Shown piece by piece: positions 59,219 to 64,000 of a DNA stretch of 64,000 nt (positions are counted from its first letter, which is position 1; every line of letters starts with the position of its first letter). This stretch comes from Callipepla californica brunnescens (Eukaryota; Chordata; Aves; Galliformes; Odontophoridae), in NCBI GenBank assembly GCA_023055505.1, contig JALIRH010000008.1:1426001-1490000 (forward strand), written 5' to 3'. The translations under genes and the position numbers were made by a program. A model generated the notes under the pieces. The model had not been told where the DNA came from, searched no databases, and saw nothing but the letters and a program-made list of their open reading frames with translations.

Positions 59219-59650
59219 AATAGGGCAACAAAGCTGGTGAGAGGTCTGGAGCATAGGTCTTATGAGGAGTGGCTGAGGGAACTGGGATTGCTCAGTCTGG
59301 AGAAAAGGAGGCTCAGGGGAGATCACATTGTGCTCTACAACTGCCTGAAAGGAAGGTGTGGTGAAGTAAGGGTTGGCCTCTTCTCTTGTGTACCTAGTGA
59401 TACCATGAGAGGGAATGGCCTCAAGTTGTGCCAGGGGAGGTTCAGGTTTGATATCAGGAAAAATTTCTTCTCCTAAAGAGTGGTCGTGCACTGGAGCAGG
59501 CTGCCCAGGGAGGTGGTGGAGTCACCATTCCTGGAGGTGTTCAAGAAATGTGTAGATGTTGTAATGAAGGGACGTGGTTTAGTGGGAAAATATTGGTGGC
59601 AGGTGTATGGTTGGACTGGTTGATCTTGGAGGTCTTTTCAAACCTTTACT
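59219..59650 (+). mobile_element. CR1 LINE fragment, longest copy, + strand
   Basis: About 430 bases of CR1 including the end of the coding region and the 3'UTR: GGCAACAAAGCTGGTGAGAG, TCTGGAGCATAGGTCTTATG, GAGGAGTGGCTGAGGGAACT, GAGAAAAGGAGGCTCAGGGG, CCTCAAGTTGTGCCAGGGGA, GGCTGCCCAGGGAGGTGGTG and GTTGATCTTGGAGGTCTTTT. It is the least degraded copy and the best reference for the others in the window. The 87-codon frame at 59213-59476 is a relic of CR1, not a host gene. Confidence 0.95.
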
Positions 59651-61149
59651 TACACTGAAGGACAACACTGAAAGAATAAATGAGTAAAAAAAATAAATCA
59701 AGCTTGAAACTAGGTTTTCTGAATTACATCCTGTGAGATGATGAATAAAGAAGTAATGGTAACAGCACTTCAAGTAGGAACATAATTTAGTTTGAGGTGA
59801 GGCCTGATCGACTAGGCTATTTTATCAGTTAGGTTATTTGAGCATAAATGCACGTTCTTACCATGTATCAGCAGGCTGATCTGCTAGGATGAGCTAGGAG
59901 TCACAGGCATTAAACAGTGAGACAACAGGGCAGTTTCCACTGAAGCTGGTGCAATCTGTGGTGCCCACACAAAAAAAGCAGAATGGGTTGGGGGTCAGCA
60001 AAAAGGGATAGCCTAAAGATCCTTGAGCAGGTGACAAGTCCGTGGTAATGAGGTAGGTCCAAACTCATCTGCACCACATCAGAGCTAATTTCGCATGTGC
60101 GTAGCCAAAAGCCCCAGGCAGGCAAAGATGCTGTAGAGCCTGGTGGTACACTGATGGCCAAGACTCTGGTTGGTTGGTTGGTTGGTTTGAAATAAAACAT
60201 TAATGCCTTCTGATGGTTTTTTTTTTTGTTTGTTTGTTTTTTTTCCTCAGGATGGTGAGTATATGAGTGCTTTCCTTATTTCAGTCTTGTGGAGTTCACA
60301 GTAGAAAAGTAACTGAACACCAGCAGAAAGGCATTGTATTCTAAACAAAATAAGAAAATCTGTGTGAACTTAGAATGTTTTCATTTTATTTTTAAACATC
60401 AATCCATTTTAAAACTATCAGTAAATTAATATTACAGCATCTTTTTGTTTAGCCAAGATTGCACAATGACTTTGGTGTTTACAGGAAGAAGAGACGCAAG
60501 AAACAAAGTTTTGTTTCCTGTTCACATGTAGAGCCAAAGGAAAGGAAAACATACAATTATGAGAGATGTATAAACTACTTCAGAGAGATTTCCATGAGAA
60601 GCACTTGAAAACCCAATCTTCTTTTGTAGTGGAGATATTTCAACACAGCCCAACAGTATTAAGCTATTTATTTGCCCTATAAACAGTGAGACAGTAATTT
60701 CACAGTCTGTCAGATGCAGGAGCAAAAAAAAATGAAGTGTTTGTAGAGCTAATAGGGGAATGGATAGTGATCATCCCCAGTGATTTTTGGCTTATTCCTT
60801 CTGTCTTTGAGTGATCCAAAACTGTTAGACTTTAATATAAGATGATTTCTTGCCAAGCTATGGAAGTGAAACAGCAGGAGAAATGGAATCAGAGCTCTCG
60901 TTCTCGTATCTGTGAGACAGCAGAAATGCATGCAGGAGTGTTCTCTGGAAAACTGAATTTTATTGAAGTTAATGGGCATAATTAATTGAACACCACTAAT
61001 ATCAACCCACTACAGCTATCTCGAACTCAAGAACAGGGACATGTACTGGAAATAAGCACACTGGCTCATTCATGTCCATCTCTAGCCAACCCACTGACAC
61101 TGTTATTTCTTTTTTAATAAATTACTGAGCTGTTTTCTAACTGTCTTTC
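59651..61149. other. Intergenic stretch with simple repeats
   Basis: Holds a (TGGT)n repeat at 60167-60188 and a T/G-rich tract at 60216-60245. The latter ends in CCTCAG immediately followed by GATG|GTGAGT, giving an acceptor and a donor only four bases apart. No gene recognised. Confidence 0.5.
60167..60188. repeat. (TGGT)n microsatellite
   Basis: Five tandem TGGT units. Short and perfect. Confidence 0.9.
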
Positions 61150-61336
61150 CTACTTTGTGGAACAGGTTGCTCAGAGATGTGCTGGAAGCCCCATCCCTGG
61201 AGACATTCAAGGCCAGGCTGGACTGGGCTGTGAGCTCCCGACCAAGCTGTAGGTATCCTTCTTCACTGTAGGGGAATTGGACTGGATGACCTTTAAAGAT
61301 CCCCACCAACTCTAAGCATTATATGATTCTATGAAT
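61150..61336 (+). mobile_element. CR1 LINE fragment, + strand
   Basis: TTTGTGGAACAGGTTGCTCA, GAAGCCCCATCCCTGGAGAC, ATTCAAGGCCAGGCTGGACT, GAATTGGACTGGATGACCTT and an ending CACCAACTCTAAGCATTATATGATTCTATGA. Its GACCTTTAAAG wording matches the same CR1 subgroup as the 15.48-kb copy. Confidence 0.93.
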
Positions 61337-62969
61337 TTAAACATAGTGTGGGTTAAGATAGCCTCAACTTTTGCAATGATTGATTTTCCTTTCGGTTAAC
61401 TGACATTATAATGCTTTTGTACCACATGTGAGCTCTGATAAGTGCACCTTTCTCCCCAGCATCATGGCTTCCATGAATGGGTTCACATCTTTCTTAGCTT
61501 TAACTCAACCCAGACAGAGAGTAGGTAAGGGAAGGGTTAATTTTCCAGGACTATTTTTATTTAAAGCAATTCAGTCAAATGGAGAACTAACCTCTGACAG
61601 AATCTGAATAGACTCGCAATGTGTGAAATTTAAAAGAGAAATTTTCCTTAAAAAAATCCCTTGAGTCAAGAGAGGTCATTGCCAAAAACCATAACTAATG
61701 TAGCAAAATGGAAGAGCCTTGTGGGGAGGGAATGGTCCTTGGCACCTGTTTAATGGTGCTCCTCAGCTGCAGCACTCAAGGCTGACCAGCATTGATTTTG
61801 TTCCTGATCTATCACTCCTGGTAGTCTGTCATGACTCAACTGCTGAGCCCCCTTAGCCTGCAGCAAAGCTAATTGGGATTCACACAGTGGCTACCAGAAC
61901 AAAGACTGGAAAGTTCAATTTTGTGAAAGTATTTGGCCTCAGCATGGAAGAACCTTGGAGGTAAATTTCCCCATCTGAGGTTAAGTTCCCCCTCACTTTC
62001 CCTCTTTCAAAATGAAAGCCACAGAACAGCAAAGGGTTCATTATACTTCAGGACACTGAGACCTCCCGGACCCCAGAATGGTTCAGCTACCTCTGGAATA
62101 CATCAGGCAGTGATGCACAACTGCAGCTTGCCAGAACAGGGCTTCCTATGTCTGTAAGTGTGTGAAGAGATATATAGTGCTTGAACTCTTCCTGTTGATT
62201 CATATATTAGCAACCTCTCCATTCTAGTGTTTCCAGCCCTACTGGTTACTCAGTTCAGAACCTGTAAGGAAGAGCTGACGTTTTATAGTAAACACGCAGG
62301 ATGACCTGCAACCCCAGAAGCTCATGTGTGTGTGAGCATCTGCCAACTCAAGGCTTGCTCCGTTGGAATGATTCCTGGGTTGTATCACCATCTTCATGGT
62401 GTTTTTTTGTAATTCACCAGGGAGCTCTGTGCACTTACCTGCTCCCAGCCTGTGGGGCCTGAAGTCTCTCCTCTTCCAGGTCAGAGCTGTCCTATACCAT
62501 TTTAAAGCTAACAGGCCCCAGGCAGGGAGGACCTATATTTCTGTGGAAAGGTGAATAGATGTATTCCCACCATCTTTGTCTGCCAATCTCAGGGCCAGCC
62601 AACAGCCTAGTTCCCCTCCAAGGTGGAGGATCTTTTGGGCTACCTGAGGCCTTTTAGGTCTCCACTGGCAGGTCTTTCATGGTGAACCCACACCAGGAGC
62701 ACAGCCACTGCTGCAGAACATCCCTATCTCTCCTAGGACTGTAGGGGCTGTCTCACCTCATCCTGATACTATTTTCACAGCTCTGCAAGGTGTTTGGGAG
62801 AGCATGATGGTTTGATTAGTCTAAAACACAGTTTGAGCTCATCAGTCTTTAGAATCCAGTAAAAAATGCCATTTTAACTCTTTTTTTTTTAAGAATAAAT
62901 TTCTACTTGCCTCTTTTTTAGATCCCAACATAGAACATGAGGTAGAAGCGTGCTTCTGAGTAGCATCAA
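61337..62969. other. Intergenic stretch, no gene recognised
   Basis: No supported exon or repeat; open frames are short and featureless. Confidence 0.5.
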
Positions 62970-63218
62970 GGATGAGAGATGATGGTTTTAAGTTGTACCA
63001 GGGGAGTTTCATGTTGGATTTTAGGAGAAAGTTCTCCAAAAGAGTGATGAAGCAATGGGACAGGCTTCCCAGGGAAGTGGTGGAGTCACCATCTCTGGAA
63101 GGGTTCGAGGAACATGGAGATGTGACACAGAGGGATGTGGTTAGTTGGCATTGTGGGGATGGGTGGATGGTTGGACAAGTGGTCTTTCCCAGTCTTAATG
63201 ATTCTTTGTTTCAATGAT
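62970..63218 (+). mobile_element. CR1 LINE fragment, 3' end, + strand
   Basis: GATGATGGTTTTAAGTTGTA, CCAGGGGAGTTTCATGTTGG, GGCTTCCCAGGGAAGTGGTG, GAGTCACCATCTCTGGAAGG, TGGATGGTTGGACAAGTGGT and CTTTCCCAGTCTTAATGATT. Moderately diverged. Confidence 0.92.
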
Positions 63219-64000
63219 CTAGTATCAAAAGAAAGAAATCAGCAAATGAGGACACTGAGGCTTCCACCATGGGCAGATTAGAAAGTGCAACAGAATAAAA
63301 CAGAGAGCACTGAGTAAGAAATGCGGATGAGGGATATAAGTTTGATACAAAGAAGGAGGAGGAAATACGAGAAAAATCCACTGAAAGGCACTGGTGGGAT
63401 GATGTGGTGTTTGGTAGTTGTTGGAAGATGCAGGCAGAGGAGAGGGAATGGGGGCAGGCAATAAATCTAGCTGTCAGCAACTGATACAGAGAGAAGAAAA
63501 AGTTTCAATGGAAAAATAGGAGACAGATGCACTGGCATTGAATTTGCTTTCCAGACTGGATAACAGCCTTCAAAGATATTGAGTAAAGTTGTATTAATAA
63601 AAACATCATAAGCTCTTCTATTTTTCTGTTGCCAGTTATATTTTCAGCTCATGAGATCAAAGTTTTATTTAAAGGCAATGTAGAAAGTTATTAAAGCAAT
63701 ATTTAAAGACAATGAGTTAACAGTAAAAGTTTCAAAAACTGGCTACGGGAAGTAGTTAAGTTTGGATCAGAGCAACCTTTCAGTTGGGTTTGGATTACAG
63801 CAAGCAATTTCTTTTAGCTGTGAATTGGGATTTTTGCCAGCTCAGACCTGGGCTTTGCTTTGCAAAAGAGAACACACCTTGCCAGCAGCACTCTTGCAAG
63901 GAGGTTGGCAACTGGCCATATTACATGAATCTGAGAACAAAATCACTGCCTGTCTACTGTTATATTTTAGCTTTTATCACCACTACAAAAGCACATGAGT
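63219..64000. other. Right edge of window, no gene recognised
   Basis: Ordinary AT-leaning sequence. The open frame at 63762-63998 near the edge shows no family resemblance. Confidence 0.5.

Noticed and set aside
59213..59476. 87-codon + strand frame that looks protein-like
   Set aside because: It is the decayed end of the CR1 coding region within a CR1 fragment, not a host gene.
60216..60257. T/G-rich tract with acceptor CCTCAG followed four bases later by donor GTGAGT
   Set aside because: A four-base exon is not credible; the two signals overlap by chance in a simple repeat.
1..64000. Search for tRNA or rRNA genes, CRISPR arrays, operons or phage-like clusters
   Set aside because: None seen; codon, intron and repeat structure are those of a vertebrate nuclear genome.

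Overview
This is vertebrate nuclear DNA, and almost certainly from a bird. Coding sequence is split by GT-AG introns, CpG islands mark promoters, and the dispersed repeats are truncated 3' ends of CR1 LINEs. Several of these end in the short GATTCTATGATTC-like tail typical of avian CR1. A galliform such as chicken is the best guess, but the species was not tested.

Region 1 (about 1-12.7 kb) holds one complete, recognisable gene on the + strand: PLEKHB2 (evectin-2). A CpG-island promoter with a perfect CRE palindrome and an overlapping GC box precedes a non-coding first exon that ends at 178. Seven coding exons (start codon 2612, stop 10469-10471) splice in frame to a 224-residue protein. It has an N-terminal PH domain with the phosphatidylserine-binding basic residues of evectin-2, a PPPY motif, a Tyr/Gly-rich linker and a hydrophobic C-terminal membrane anchor. 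A long 3'UTR with several AATAAA signals follows; the gene probably ends near 12.66 kb.

Region 2 (12.7-16.2 kb) contains two CR1 fragments. The second abuts a small orphan CpG island at about 15.70-15.94 kb with NRF1-like and CTCF-like motifs and a short ATG ORF. This looks like a promoter or insulator whose transcript I cannot identify.

Region 3 (16-64 kb) is gene-poor. It contains nine more CR1 fragments (seven + and two -), a pair of diverged inverted copies of an unclassified repeat (18.1 and 41.3 kb), microsatellites, homopolymer tracts and a 38-bp tandem duplication. I found no second gene I can name. The best coding signal is a possible terminal exon at 56147-56254 (+), with acceptor, open frame, stop and downstream AATAAA. 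Four exon-like segments on the - strand have good splice signals, but their phases do not join directly, so they are reported only as weak candidates. Most open reading frames in this region look like chance.

I found no tRNA, rRNA, CRISPR array, operon or bacterial-type system. The window reads as one conserved membrane-trafficking gene followed by a CR1-peppered intergenic or intronic stretch.
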